DNA of 64,000 bases, taken from positions 47,583 through 111,582 of the forward strand of contig LGRX02029197.1 of the NCBI GenBank assembly GCA_001247695.2, written 5' to 3'. Shown here one piece after another: positions 9,030 through 19,654 of this stretch; positions within the stretch are counted from its first letter, which is position 1, and every line of letters starts with the position of its first letter. The notes below the pieces were generated by a model. The model searched no databases. It had not been told where the DNA came from and saw only the letters and a list, made by a program, of their open reading frames with translations. The stretch is from Cymbomonas tetramitiformis (Eukaryota > Chlorophyta > Pyramimonadophyceae > Pyramimonadales > Pyramimonadaceae). The translations under genes and the position numbers were made by a program.

Positions 9030-10202
9030 ATGTCGATTGCAGTAACGAATTACAGCATGACCGTCAAAGATGCAAGAAAGCATCCGATAGAAACGTTTAT
9101 GCCTTTTGCGGAATTTCGTTACGCAAATAAAAAATTTGGTACGGAGTGTCAAATATGTTTTAATAATATAATAGAGAAAGACCTAGTATATCAATGTCCG
9201 AATTGTAATAGAATTTTTCATGACAAATGCATAATTGAATGTATTAAAACGGAACGCGGTATTGGTCAAGAACCAAAATGTCCTAATTGTAGAAAAATTA
9301 GAATTTGCGAGAGTCGTGATAAGCACGTTTGTGTTAAAGTGCAGGATACTACTTCGATCATTACACTACGTTGTACAGATGTGCAAAAAACCGCTGGCAA
9401 TATCTCGTTTACGCACGAGGGTTTTGCCGTATTCCATAGAGACTTTGGTTCATACGTGGTAAGAGCGGTTACCCAAGACAAGCCCTGGTCATTGTCAATA
9501 CGCAGACATGAAACAGAAGTCGATACGACGTTTACAGTAAAATTCAATCAAAAGATTTTTGGCACACAGCCAGTAACAAACGAAGACCAAATCTTTTTTG
9601 AATTTTGGATTTTGAGTTTAACCCTCGGACGCGAAAAAACTTATACTTATTTACGTGACACCTTCGATATTCATTCCAAGGACGGTGAGCAAAAAATATT
9701 TTTTAGACACGAATTGGAAACCACAAAAATGCCATTTAAAATCTTTGATGTGTATCCAATACACATATTTCAAGTAGAAAGTGAGCAACACTTGTTATCG
9801 AATGAGAGAGTCGATTACATACAGACATTCACCTGTAATTTGGTGAAAGAAAATATACATAACGCGTTGCACTTTAATGTGTTCGAAGACACAGGTAAAT
9901 TGACACTAATTGAGGCAGAGTCCGAAACACAAACGCCACCGCATTTCGATTTGGTCATTACGCTGCGAAATAACCTGGCTGTAACGCACAAGCATGAAAC
10001 TTACGAGATCTCGTGGTACTCATCATCAAAAAATGAAGTAGTCCTCGATGCAGATATTGAACCTGATGAAAATTTTAAAGTCAAATTTGGAATAAAAATT
10101 GGATCGTCAGTAGAACACTTCTACATTGTTGATACTTTATACATAGTTGACTACGATTATTATGACCGAACACAAGAAAATAAGTGTTTTAACTACACAT
10201 GA
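9030..10202 (+). CDS. RING-finger protein (E3 ligase-like)
   Basis: This 390-residue protein has a RING-H2/C3HC4-like finger at residues 40-91: CQICFN, CPNCNRIFHDKC, CPNCRK. The remaining 300 residues are rich in beta-prone, charged sequence and were not recognised. RING domains bind E2 enzymes and promote ubiquitin transfer, so a role in host protein turnover is inferred. The gene is visibly AT-rich and uses A/T-ending codons, unlike the GC-rich genes before and after it. It shares that style with the genes at 13.2, 24.3, 25.8 and 58.0 kb. Confidence 0.7.
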   Translation: MSIAVTNYSMTVKDARKHPIETFMPFAEFRYANKKFGTECQICFNNIIEKDLVYQCPNCNRIFHDKCIIECIKTERGIGQEPKCPNCRKIRICESRDKHVCVKVQDTTSIITLRCTDVQKTAGNISFTHEGFAVFHRDFGSYVVRAVTQDKPWSLSIRRHETEVDTTFTVKFNQKIFGTQPVTNEDQIFFEFWILSLTLGREKTYTYLRDTFDIHSKDGEQKIFFRHELETTKMPFKIFDVYPIHIFQVESEQHLLSNERVDYIQTFTCNLVKENIHNALHFNVFEDTGKLTLIEAESETQTPPHFDLVITLRNNLAVTHKHETYEISWYSSSKNEVVLDADIEPDENFKVKFGIKIGSSVEHFYIVDTLYIVDYDYYDRTQENKCFNYT

Positions 10203-10255
10203 ATACATAAATACGTCGCTGCAGCGAACGTCCGAGCGGTGACGTCCGCGCGGTG

Positions 10256-10525
10256 ATGGTGACGGTTCGACGACGGAATGCGATGGCGGCGGTGTCGGAG
10301 TTACATACAGGAATAGAAGGTAAAACGTGGGAATGTACTGTCAGAGAAGAAGGTGAACGTTTTTTTACACGGATTCAAGAGGGAATAAACCCTTATCGAG
10401 TCTTAACTAATAAAAGTCATCTCGAATTTTATATAAAAAATACCGAAAACAAATTAAAAATTTTTATGTACGTTGCGCACAATTGGCACGGCCGAACACA
10501 GACGCTGGTAACGCTGGGTCGTTGA
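10256..10525 (+). CDS. Small hypothetical protein
   Basis: The frame has 89 residues from the ATG at 10256, just downstream of short near-repeats of GTCCGNGCGGTGA. The GC-rich first 40 bases give a basic N-terminus; the rest is AT-rich and encodes a mixed alpha/beta-like sequence (GKTWECTVREEGERFFTRIQEG). No family was recognised. It could be a partial duplicate of an AT-rich gene. Confidence 0.4.
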   Translation: MVTVRRRNAMAAVSELHTGIEGKTWECTVREEGERFFTRIQEGINPYRVLTNKSHLEFYIKNTENKLKIFMYVAHNWHGRTQTLVTLGR

Positions 10526-11024
10526 TTACCTGCCCAAAGTGCGGGAGATTGGCTAAAAAAAAAACTGGGTTATTGACATTCATATGTATCTGATACATGT
10601 TCTTAAGCATTTAGCGATTATCATTCATGCTCCGCATATTATACATTTTTGTGACGGCCGGTACGCGTTTGCAAACTCCGGCGCTCGCGACACACCTAAA
10701 AGCCGCTTTCGCAAGACCGACAATTAATAAGGAATCCTCACGTACCCAAAAATCAACTTACGGTCGGAATGATGGTACATCTCGCCTTCTAAGAGAGCAA
10801 GTCTGGCAACACCTTTTAGTAGACGTAAACATATTTGCTTTTTCGTCATGAAAACCAATAAAAATAACAGAAAGCATACGGACCAACGCATACCCACCTT
10901 ACTCTTTGCAAAGTCTTCAAAAGCAATGGTCGTGATTCTTCCACCGCCGCACCATCCGTGTCGCGCGCAAACGCTCGCGTCGCATGGCGCAAAATGCACA
11001 AACGCAAGGCAACTTGCTGGCTGG
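10526..11024. other. Gene-poor region
   Basis: This is about 500 bases with no strong gene. Two opposed short frames overlap here: one on the plus strand from an ATG at 10627 (74 residues) and one on the minus strand from an ATG at 10891 (55 residues, listed separately). Neither has a clear TATA element. Confidence 0.4.
10724..10891 (-). CDS. Possible small membrane protein
   Basis: The frame has 55 residues from the ATG at 10891. It begins MRWSVCFLLFLLVFM, a hydrophobic anchor or signal-like segment, followed by a basic stretch. It lies downstream of the cysteine-rich gene on the same strand. Evidence is only the start codon and the hydrophobic segment, so it may not be real. Confidence 0.25.
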   Translation of the reverse strand: MRWSVCFLLFLLVFMTKKQICLRLLKGVARLALLEGEMYHHSDRKLIFGYVRIPY

Positions 11025-13022
11025 TTAGAGCGCACCGTACGGGTAGGTCGAATCGTCGCCGTTCAGCACCACGCGGTACAGGTAGGACAAACCCGCCTGG
11101 AACTCGTGCGCGGTGCCGTTAGCGACAAGGAGCTGCGTCCGCTGCGCGTTGTTCACGCCAACCACGGTGGCGATGACCGCCGCCGTGGCGTTGTCGTCGT
11201 ACAGTACGCCGCCGTCCGCGGTCACGTAGTTGTACGCCGCGCCGGCGTCGTTTAGCGTGATCACCCCAGTGGTGGGATCGTAGGCGTACACGGCGGGAAG
11301 CTTGCAGGCGGAAGTGTACGACGCCTCCAAGTCGCACACGGCGAGCGACGTAGTGTCGTCAATGCTCGTTGAAAGAGCGTCCGCGCACACGCATTTGTTG
11401 TACTGACCGCATCGGCCGCCAGCCGAGTCGGCCAAGTTGTACTGAAGATTTTGCCCGTCGGCGCTGTGGAAGCAGCCCGGCGGGCCCATCATGGAGGTAA
11501 AAGTGCTGTAGCTGGCAAATCCGGCGCTCAGACTCTGACACTCCGACTCCGTCAGATACTCCAGTGGCGGCGTAAGCATGTCGCAGTTGGTATCGTGCGA
11601 GATGATCTCGTCCGTGGGCACGATCGTAGCGGTGGGCGAAGCGGTGGGCGCGTCGGTCAAAGCGTTCGTCGGTGATTCTCCACCGCCGGCGGACTGGTCG
11701 CACGCGCTGTCGGTGCACAGGCACATGCCCGGCATAGCCCCGCACACGCCCGTGCCGTCGGTGTTGATCATTAAGGCGGGCGGAGGCGCCTGCACCATGG
11801 TGCATCCGCTGGCGAAGGCGGTGACGTCCACACCGTTTGGCGCGCTGTCCAGGTAGATGCCTCCGAACATGGACGCAATTTGCGCGCATATGGTGCCGTC
11901 CGTGATAAGAGCCAGCGAGTTGGACTCGCACGTACCGCTTTGTATTTGGTGCACCTCGCAACCGTTGGGTAGAGTGGGAGATGGATTTGCTGGTGCGGAG
12001 GGTGCAAGGGTGGTTTGCACGTTGCTCGCGCACGTGTCGCTGACGCAGTAGCACGAAACTGTCGGCGAACAAAGAGAAGGCGAGCTTACGGCGCCTTCCA
12101 TAGTGAAACGTATAAGTCCTTCTTCGAACGTACAGCCGATAGGGATTGGCTGGTCCACGTTAACATTGTACATAGCTGAATACTCCATGCCGATCGCATT
12201 GCAAAAATTTTCATTCACGATGGTGGTGTAACCCGACAGATCGGCGCACGTCCCCACGTCCGTGGTGACGACGTCGCACCCTTGAACAACGAGCGGGGCT
12301 TCTTCTTCCGTGTGCTCCTCGCAACTGCAGATGCATTCGACAGAAAATTGACACCCTACCGTGGACGCGAGATTGAGGTTGAAGTATCCGCCGGTCGTGG
12401 ACGCGCGTGGAATATAGCAGCCCGCCGGCTTGTCTGCTGTATCGACAATCGTCATCGGCTTGCCCCAGTTGTCCATAACCTCCTGACACCTGGCTTGATC
12501 GTGCTCGGAAAACATGCCGTTGGTTTCGCACGTGCCTTGATTGCGGTTCGTGTGCGTGCCTGTATCGCACGAACCGCTTATTGTGTGCTGCCCTTCGTGC
12601 AGCTCGCGTCTCTCCACGCCGCGCGGCTTGGGCTCGGGCTCGGGCTCGGGCAGCTGCCGCACGGCCACGCTCTGCTTGGCGGGCACGCCGGCCGCCGCGC
12701 GCAGGGCGTTGGTCAGAGCGCTCGCGTCGCGCACGAGGCGTTTAATGAGCTTAGGCTTGATCGGCACGTCGATGGTCACGTCGTACTCCAACGCCGCGTC
12801 GCCCTGTGTGCTGGAGTTGGAGGCTGCCAGTGGCGTCGCGCGCACATCGGCGGGTGGCACGCGCAGCTGGGTGGCGAGCGCGGTGACCGCGATTTTGCCC
12901 ACGGTTTGAGCGTCCGCGTTGTGGTTGCTCGCTGGTATCTCAACGCGCAGTCGCGTCGGGTCGACGGCGCAGATGACCTGCAACAGGCCGAGGCCTATCG
13001 CCACGCACAGTAGCGCCCGCAT
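11025..13022 (-). CDS. Secreted cysteine-rich multidomain protein (virion surface candidate)
   Basis: This 665-residue protein starts at the ATG at 13022, 33 bases below a TATAAATA. The first 19 residues (MRALLCVAIGLGLLQVICA) form a clean signal peptide. Residues 20-130 form a cysteine-free domain ending in a short (EP) repeat. The rest consists of four related modules of about 90-110 residues with a repeated pattern: GTC, a C-x-x-(I/M)-x-x-(F/M/W)G segment, then CxC near the module end. Two modules are separated by Thr/Pro/Ser-rich linkers (SPTNALTDAPTASPTATIVP). No transmembrane anchor is visible. It is probably secreted or virion-attached and disulfide-bonded, fitting with the Erv1-like oxidase. 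The function is unknown. Confidence 0.6.
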   Translation of the reverse strand: MRALLCVAIGLGLLQVICAVDPTRLRVEIPASNHNADAQTVGKIAVTALATQLRVPPADVRATPLAASNSSTQGDAALEYDVTIDVPIKPKLIKRLVRDASALTNALRAAAGVPAKQSVAVRQLPEPEPEPKPRGVERRELHEGQHTISGSCDTGTHTNRNQGTCETNGMFSEHDQARCQEVMDNWGKPMTIVDTADKPAGCYIPRASTTGGYFNLNLASTVGCQFSVECICSCEEHTEEEAPLVVQGCDVVTTDVGTCADLSGYTTIVNENFCNAIGMEYSAMYNVNVDQPIPIGCTFEEGLIRFTMEGAVSSPSLCSPTVSCYCVSDTCASNVQTTLAPSAPANPSPTLPNGCEVHQIQSGTCESNSLALITDGTICAQIASMFGGIYLDSAPNGVDVTAFASGCTMVQAPPPALMINTDGTGVCGAMPGMCLCTDSACDQSAGGGESPTNALTDAPTASPTATIVPTDEIISHDTNCDMLTPPLEYLTESECQSLSAGFASYSTFTSMMGPPGCFHSADGQNLQYNLADSAGGRCGQYNKCVCADALSTSIDDTTSLAVCDLEASYTSACKLPAVYAYDPTTGVITLNDAGAAYNYVTADGGVLYDDNATAAVIATVVGVNNAQRTQLLVANGTAHEFQAGLSYLYRVVLNGDDSTYPYGAL

Positions 13023-13054
13023 TTTTGTGTGAATCTGTTAATGCTCACTACGTG

Positions 13055-13062
13055 TATTTATA
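13055..13062 (-). promoter_or_regulatory. TATAAATA box
   Basis: TATAAATA lies within the palindrome CGTGTATAAATACACG, 33 bases before the signal-peptide protein start. A second AT-rich TATA run near 13129-13145 faces the divergent AT-rich gene. Confidence 0.55.
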
Positions 13063-13223
13063 CACGATCCGCGTTACGTTTTATATCTCGCAATCGCGAT
13101 TTGTTTACCGCGCCCACGCGTATACCATGCATATATAAATATATACACGTACTTGAATCCGCATAATCGGTCGGGCTGTGTACACAGCGGGGCTGCGTGC
13201 GCACCTCAGCATTTATTTGAAAA

Positions 13224-16165
13224 ATGTCAGTTGATGATGCATTCCTTTTCATGGCAAAAGGCAAAAAAAATAATGGCAAACCCCCAAAACCGGCAACGAA
13301 ACTAACCAAAACCGGTGAAACATCAGGTGCCTCACAGGAAAAAACAGATTCAGAATCAGGTTCCTCAAAAGGAAAAGCAGGAGTTAAGGCGATGGAAAAG
13401 TTTGAACAGAAAATTATAAATACTGTAAAAGACGAATTTGTGGATATTCTTCAACAAATTGCGATAGAAAAATATAAAACAGACCCATCTTTTTACCAAA
13501 CCCTGCTGAAAATTCCAGAAATTTTACACATTTTTGAAATCTATTTCAAAAAAAATTTTACAGTCCGCGTAACAGAGTGATTTACGAAACGTGTAAAAAT
13601 CTGCATTGGTTTATTTTGCGTATGCCAGATTTGAATAAAAAATCAAACTTTGTTACGGTAAGATTAAAGAACGTGGATATGGCAGATGAAACAGGAATAT
13701 TGGAACTTGCAGAGCGCGTATTTTGTAATGAGCAACTCAAGAATCTAAAGGATTATTTTTCAATGGCAATTTATGGGAAGTTACAGGCAGGCCAAGAATT
13801 TTGGGATCCTTTAGAAAAATCAATTAAACAAGCGAGATACGAAATTGATTATCGTCTTATTTCAGTGTGTACGCACATGTATTTTAAAAGCGATGAATTA
13901 CATGGCAAATTCTGGAATTTATTATACCGCAATGACTCAAAATCTTCTGCTATTTTCAATGTAGAGGACGCCGATAAAAAAATTGAAACTCTCAAAATAT
14001 TATTATTACGTAACCCTAATATGTTGTACCCGCGACAGATGCACATTTTTAATTTTCATAAGAGTACAATAAAAAGCGGTATTGAAAATTTTACCACTCT
14101 TCGAGTGAAAACCGACAAAGTGCAAACAACTTTGCTAAATGAAAACATCTTGTTGTACGCTAAAACTATGCATAAGCTGTGCGTTTCGGTCTTCAAATAC
14201 TTGTTAAATATCAATGAAAACCAAAGTGAATGTGATTTTGTTTACGAAACGATGTTATCGAAAGTTATAGATACTGTACTACCGGAACAAGACCATGATA
14301 ACTTAGAACAAATACTAAGTAAGGTAAAAAAATTGTTTTTTGGAAATTTGTACACAACAATATTACAACCTAAATTCTTATTAAAGGATACAGATTCGTT
14401 TTATAACGAATTTGACGATTTTTTGAAATCGGTTATGAAATTGGTTACAGATTGCGCTTACAAAACAATAAATGGATTTTTAGAAAATTCAAAAGAACAA
14501 CCTGAAGAAAAAGATTCATTCATACACGCGTTTGTTACAGAGGCACTTAGTTTGGTCGAGGATATCCTAAATACACTGCACGTTGTTGCTTTAATGCGTA
14601 TGGAGCTGAATTGCGTTTGTCGCGAAACAACTGTGTCTCTACATAATCTGATAAATTCCTACATGTTGTATGAAAATATCAAGGATTTTGACGACATGTA
14701 TTATTTAAAGGCCTATTTTATGGGTAAATGGTTGGCCGAAAAAAACGCAGAATTCATTACCCAAATTATGGTGTACGCCTTACGCGCGTTGAATTACGAA
14801 ATTTCCGTCACAGATATCGGCGAAACGGAATTGATCGAACTATATGACAGCGCTAATGATATAATCTCAGAAAATTTTTTTGAATTATTTTTTTGTTTAA
14901 AGCGTACATACGATTACGAACCAATACAGTTCAGAATTACATTTGAAACGCCCGAAATCCCGGATGTAACCAAAGACCCTTACAGCGTCATGTTGGATTG
15001 TTTGGAATCTGTAAATAAAGTAGAGGATGAAAAAAAGTTTGATGAGATGGTGGAGAGGTTTAACAAGGCGAGTCAAGCGCTTGTGCGTTACCCGCGATTT
15101 TTAAAACGCGCGAAAGACCGGGCGTCGATAAACGTATATCGCCACTTGTTTTATGAATTTATGTCCAAAAAAAGCAAGTTTAGTACTCAAATGGCCACGT
15201 TGGTGGTCAATGCGGCCACAACCGGTGCGCGTATGATCTGCGCGAAATGCGGTAGAATTTTACGGGATGGAGCATGGCCTAATGAACGCAAAGCACAAAC
15301 GCAGGCAGACGACGTGGGCAAAAATTGCTTTACTGATCCGGAAACGAGTATATGTGTTAAACGCAAAGGAGTACCAATTTGTTGTTTTGGATGCAGACAA
15401 AATCACTTAGCTTCTTTTTGCGGGATATGTACAGCATTGGATCCTTTTTGCGATACAAGGACCGACATTCTTCTAGAAAATTTAACCACGGTTGAAATAA
15501 ACATAAACAAAAATTTGGTGCGCAACGAAAAATGGGATAACATAAATCAAACCTTTTATTTCACCAATTTTAATATAGAAAAGGATATTACACAAAAAAA
15601 AACGTTTCTGCTGTTATCGGATTTTGGGGAGAGAACTAATGTTGAGCAAACGCGTGCAAACATTTTACGTAGTTTTGAAAATGACGACAATTCAGAAGTT
15701 CAAAAACTTCACGATCGTGTATTTTCAAAAGGAAAAAACGAAAATATTAAATTACACGAGAATTTGCACATAACTGTGAATTCTGAAATCGTTGAAAACT
15801 CTGACATATTTTTTATGCGAGACAAAAACGATGAATTCGCCATTTTTCACAACACTAAAAGATATTTTTTTGTGTTAAAAGGAAACTTATATCAAAAAAC
15901 CGAAGAAGGAATAAAAACAATTCCGGCGGACGAAAGTAATTCGAAACGCCGGTGTCATATAAGTTTGAAGTCTATCAAAATAACCGACGTTGACGAGGAA
16001 ACTAATGCAGACCTTAAACATATGCTCGTACAGGTTGACGAGGAGGATGAAGAGGTTTTAAAAGGTTTGGTCGAATTACGCAAAAAAAAGACGCAAATAG
16101 TAAGGATGCCTACTGTTTCTGATAGTGACGACGACGACGACAAATACGAAACCGATTTAGAATAA
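13224..16165 (+). CDS. Large AT-rich helical protein with Cys cluster, frame broken at A8
   Basis: An ATG at 13224 opens 118 residues (a Lys/Ser-rich start, then FEQKIINTVKDEFVDIL) ending at 13580. A second frame covers 13577-16165 and has its first ATG at 13622 (847 residues). The second frame is open for about nine codons upstream of the overlap. Adding one A to the A8 run at 13548-13555 fuses them into one protein of about 975 residues without loss, which I think is the true gene. The body is helical with few motifs. Near the middle of the second part lies a Cys-rich zinc-binding-like region (CAKCGR, C-CFGC, FCGIC). The C-terminus is acidic (SDSDDDDDKYE). The family is unknown; a shorter relative may be the gene at 19655. 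Confidence 0.6.
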
Positions 16166-16234
16166 AAAAAACCTTACGCGGTATTTCCGTATTTAAAATT
16201 AACCAACTCTAACATCATTATCTGTAAGCAACCC

Positions 16235-16453
16235 ATGCGTAGAGAATATGTGAAAGACCTAGTAAAATGCCCGTTATGTGAAAATAAACAGAATTGTAGG
16301 AGTGCGGATAACTTTATAAAAGCCAAACATACGCAAATAGAGCGCGCAGCGGACGGACTAATATCAAAAATGTTCAAAAGTTTAGAGATGCGGTCTTTAT
16401 ACACAAATGACGACGTGCATCCTTACTCGGTCGGCACCCACATATGCCAATGA
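16235..16453 (+). CDS. Small CPLC-containing protein
   Basis: The frame has 72 residues from the ATG at 16235. It contains KCPLCENKQNC, half of a zinc-finger-like set, then a helical stretch. It follows the AT-rich gene on the same strand and its end overlaps the end of the opposing membrane-protein gene by about 30 bases. It may be a degenerate RING or zinc-ribbon fragment. Confidence 0.4.
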   Translation: MRREYVKDLVKCPLCENKQNCRSADNFIKAKHTQIERAADGLISKMFKSLEMRSLYTNDDVHPYSVGTHICQ

Positions 16454-17262
16454 ACCCGGCGCTGCAGCGCGTGCAGGCGGTCGTTTTCACTCTTAGAAAG
16501 CGACACGTTGTTGGGTTTGCAACCCGAGAATCCGAGCGAGGGCGTGAGAAACCGTCCGTCCGGACGCGCCGCTGCGGCGATAAATGTGAAGGACGATAGC
16601 ATAAGCTGCGCAGTCGCAGACGCGTGCCGCGCGGCGATCAATGTTTCTTTTTCGCCGAGGCACCGGGTGGGTAAGAACTTCAACGTCGGCGCCGTCTCAC
16701 GCATGCTTGTCAGGTAATCTTTCAGCATCGCGGGGCATTTCGTTTTCGCCGCCCACCGCACCGACCACGGGTGCCGCGAGGGCATGTGGTGCGTGCAGAG
16801 CACCGGTAGCACGCGCGTCACGTTCCACGCCTGCAGCTGACGCGCGACCCACGTCGCATATTGGGGCGGCTGCACCTTGTAGTGCGGATTGGCGACGAAG
16901 GGCACGTCTGAGCAACGATAGTGGAGCAAACCGACGGATCTGTATCGATCGGCCAATCCGGCATTCTCGACGACGAAGCTGTGCAGCAAGGTATCCATGG
17001 ACCTGTCATCGCGTCGCGCTCGCCACCATTCCGCGTACTGCGACTCGTTGGCCCAATGTTCGGGCACCCAGGCGCTGGCGGCCCACGCCATGTTGTATTC
17101 TTGGGGCATGTGCGCGTGCATGAGCGCTTCGGTGAAGCGATTACCCGCGGACGCCGGCATGGCGATGCCCTCGTCGTCCATACGGTGCCACCACCACAGC
17201 AAGCGGAGCGCGGCGCAGATGGTGATGGCGTACGCGAAGCACGCGCGAGAATCGGAAAACAT
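16423..17262 (-). CDS. Type II membrane protein, fucosyltransferase-like candidate
   Basis: This 279-residue protein starts at the ATG at 17262. The N-terminal ACFAYAITICAALRLLWWW is a signal anchor. The luminal part contains VGLLHYRCSDVPFVANPHY, resembling the GDP-fucose-binding HxRxxD stretch, and later ATAQLMLSSFTFIAAAARPDGRF, resembling the conserved Ser/Phe motif of alpha-1,2 and alpha-1,6 fucosyltransferases. It would act in the Golgi or in viral glycan synthesis. Three other type II membrane candidates are in the window (5.4, 20.9 and 26.6 kb). The assignment is by pattern only. Confidence 0.45.
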   Translation of the reverse strand: MFSDSRACFAYAITICAALRLLWWWHRMDDEGIAMPASAGNRFTEALMHAHMPQEYNMAWAASAWVPEHWANESQYAEWWRARRDDRSMDTLLHSFVVENAGLADRYRSVGLLHYRCSDVPFVANPHYKVQPPQYATWVARQLQAWNVTRVLPVLCTHHMPSRHPWSVRWAAKTKCPAMLKDYLTSMRETAPTLKFLPTRCLGEKETLIAARHASATAQLMLSSFTFIAAAARPDGRFLTPSLGFSGCKPNNVSLSKSENDRLHALQRRVHWHMWVPTE

Positions 17263-17361
17263 GACGCGAAGGACCTTGGATCGCGGTACAAATTTGTGTT
17301 CGTATTTTTCACGCCGATCGTCGTGTGCACTTTGCCGCAGCGCGTATCAGAAAGGACGAAT

Positions 17362-19360
17362 ATGCGACCCCAGCGAACGCGCGTCGCTTGCGTTATCGTG
17401 ATTGCTATTGCGCTCTGGAGTGCCGTTTTGATCGCCGGTGCTTTTTGGTTGCGACCTCGGCCCGTCATTATCATTCATGCGCCGGCATCCGGCGGGGACA
17501 ACTGCGAACTGTACCAGCTCCGCGTCGGCGAGAGCGATCATCGATGGGGCTTTCTGCGGCCGCACCACCCGAGCAGCGACACCGCCGCGTACGTATGGTG
17601 GAGGGGGTTGAGCGAACCCGTCAACTCCTTCGCCAGTTTGCTGCTGATCGCGCCGGCCATATACGCGGCGCACGAGGGCATGTCGCACGCGTACTCGGCA
17701 CTCTTCTGCGTACTTAGCGCGGCCAGTTTCGGAAATCATTTGACGCACGTGCTCGGGTTTCACCTCTTGGATTATCTGTGCCTCACGACGCTTCACTGCG
17801 TGGTTTGCATGGACTTTTACCGAAATCACAGCCCCTGGCGCGGCTGGCGAATAGGCGTTACCTTAGCGCTGGCGGTGTACGTGTGGATGGTGATGAACAT
17901 TGAACGCGTGGTGCAAGATACCGTCTACGACATCGATGTGTATCCGCACGGTCGGATGCACGGCCCGTACGTGGCGTTGTGCGTATGCATGATGCATGTC
18001 GCAACGCGTACGCACGGGCTGCGCGTGGTGAACCTCGCAAGCGATGTAAGTGTTGCGGTGGTCATTTTTTTGGTGCTCCCATGTGCGTATGGCTGGCACG
18101 AATTTTACCAAAGGTAATACTAGGTATAGGTATTACCAGTATTTTACCAAGTATTACTTTGCCCCAAAAAGTCCTTACCCTAGTGCAGGGGGGTATTACC
18201 GCACGTTACCAAAAAGTTTTACCATCGGTAATACCGGGTATGGGTATTACCGGGTATTACCCCCGTATTACCATCGATTTTACCCATTTTACCATGGGAA
18301 AAAATCAAATCGACGGCTTCTCAGCCGTCACGCCAGGACGATTTCCAACATCCCCATTCCGTGAGAGGGTGAGACGTGCTCGAAGTCTAAACAGTTCACA
18401 ACGCGAGTACATCCCTGCGTGGCAACACGAGAGATACCCGTCATGGATTCGCCCTTCTTAGGACACTCTGACCGTCCTCCATGCCAAAATACCAAATTTT
18501 ACCATTGGTAATACCGGGTAAGGGTATTACCAATCCCGAAAATCGGGGCGGCTGTCTGTACTTTCTGAGAAGTAGGTTTTGTTCGTTTCGGTGGCGACGA
18601 CATTCGAATTTGGTCTAGCCACCTTCATAGATCGATTGCGCATACATCAAAGCCTCCAGGAGCACATTTGTACGGCAAGTGACGGCACCCGAGAGTGCAG
18701 CATGTAACCAATCCCCAAAATCGGGGCGGCTGTCTGTACTTTCTGGAAAGTAGTTTTTGTTCGTTTTGGTGGCGACAACATTCGAATTCGGTCTAGCCAC
18801 CTTCTTAGATCGATTGCGCATACATCAAAGCCTCTAGGAGCACACATGTATGGCTCCCAATAATAATGTGTGCGTGATGCCCCATGATCGTTTTAATTAT
18901 TGCCAAAAATCCCAGAATAGTATTACCTCGGTAATACCACTCAAAGTATTACCGGTATTTTACCCGGTATTACCAAGGGCCAAAATCCTTTACCCGGTAA
19001 ATTGCCAGCTATACATGTGCGGGCTACGGTTTCGCGGACTGGCCGTCCCTGAACATGCCGGTGGTGCTTGTGCATACGGTGATGATGCAGAACGCGCCTC
19101 GCCGGAGCAGCAGCAACGACGACCCCAGCTTCTGGATACATACCTGGCGTGCGTACGCGGCCTTGATTTTTTTTCTGTTGGCCATCTTTTTTCAGGATCG
19201 TTGGTTGTGCAAAAATTACCAATACGTCCACGCGGTGTACCATGCGCTCAGCGCGACGGGTTACACGCTCCTGATGGGGCACATGCGCTACGCGCGTTCT
19301 ATGTTGGACGCTCGGTACACACGACTACAAGTTGATGCCGTGTCCCTGGAACTGTGCTAA
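17362..19360 (+). CDS. CREST/alkaline ceramidase-like membrane protein interrupted by an 895-nt intron-like insert
   Basis: Exon 1 (17362-18113, ATG at 17362) encodes a signal-anchor helix, then GLSEPVNSFASLLLI, like the conserved E-P-x-N-(S/T) segment of ceramidase/CREST hydrolases, and several helices. It reads into a stop just inside the insert. A coding frame with two more helices resumes at 19009-19360 and includes YVHAVYHALSATGYTLLMG, matching the family's C-terminal H-x-x-x-H stretch. Joining AG|GTAATAC to TTGCCAG|CTATAC (phase 2) gives one protein of 367 residues in frame. The family would hydrolyse lipid amide or ester bonds in membranes. The function is inferred; the join is supported by frame and family logic. 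Confidence 0.55.
18529..18672 (+). repeat. 144-bp direct repeat, copy 1
   Basis: This copy begins ACCAATCCC and ends CACATTTGTA. It is about 93% identical by eye to the copy at 18707-18850, 178 bases downstream. Both contain the same GGCGGCTGTCTGTACTTTCT and GGTCTAGCCACCTTC blocks. Confidence 0.9.
18707..18850 (+). repeat. 144-bp direct repeat, copy 2
   Basis: This is the second copy of the repeat at 18529-18672, with only scattered substitutions, inside the same insertion. Confidence 0.9.
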
Positions 19361-19654
19361 TTGAGTTTTACCTTTTATTTATATACTAGCAATTTTTTTA
19401 TTTGTGGAGGCAATCACGATAGCTTTATGATGGCCTGCACGCGTTCTGACATCGTACTGCGAAGTGAGTCAAAGATTGACTGTCACAGGCGACGTGCACC
19501 CCGGAGAACTTTACAGGACACAATACTGTTTCAGCCACGCATACATTTTCCGAAAAGTCGCGCCGCAACCGGACTACCGTTCTACTGATCGCTCATCGGC
19601 CAGGTTATGACATATAAATGCAAACCTTGACGCGTGTGTTTAGCAACAATCAAG

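Larger units (their letters stand above)
18114..19008 (+). mobile_element. Repeat-rich 895-nt intron-like insertion
   Basis: The insert starts GTAATAC after AG and ends TTGCCAG. Its outer parts are built of many copies of the palindrome GGTAATACC/GGTATTACC with GGGTA spacers. Inside are two 144-base direct repeats and a perfect hairpin GACGGC-TTCTCA-GCCGTC (18312-18329). It has no credible gene. It behaves like an intron because it interrupts a membrane-protein gene in a frame-preserving way. The palindromic termini suggest a transposon-derived intron (introner-like). Target duplication is not evident. Confidence 0.5.

Noticed and set aside
10627..10851. 74-codon plus frame starting MLRILYIF
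   Set aside because: It has no promoter element and overlaps another weak frame on the other strand; support is too thin to list as a gene.
16921..17361. Upstream extension of the ceramidase-like frame
   Set aside because: It runs antisense through the fucosyltransferase-like gene; the ATG at 17362 is the natural start.
18110..19000. GGTAATACC repeats as a CRISPR array or replication origin
   Set aside because: The repeats are short palindromes with irregular spacing and no unique spacers, and sit inside a split gene; a transposon- or intron-like insert explains them better.
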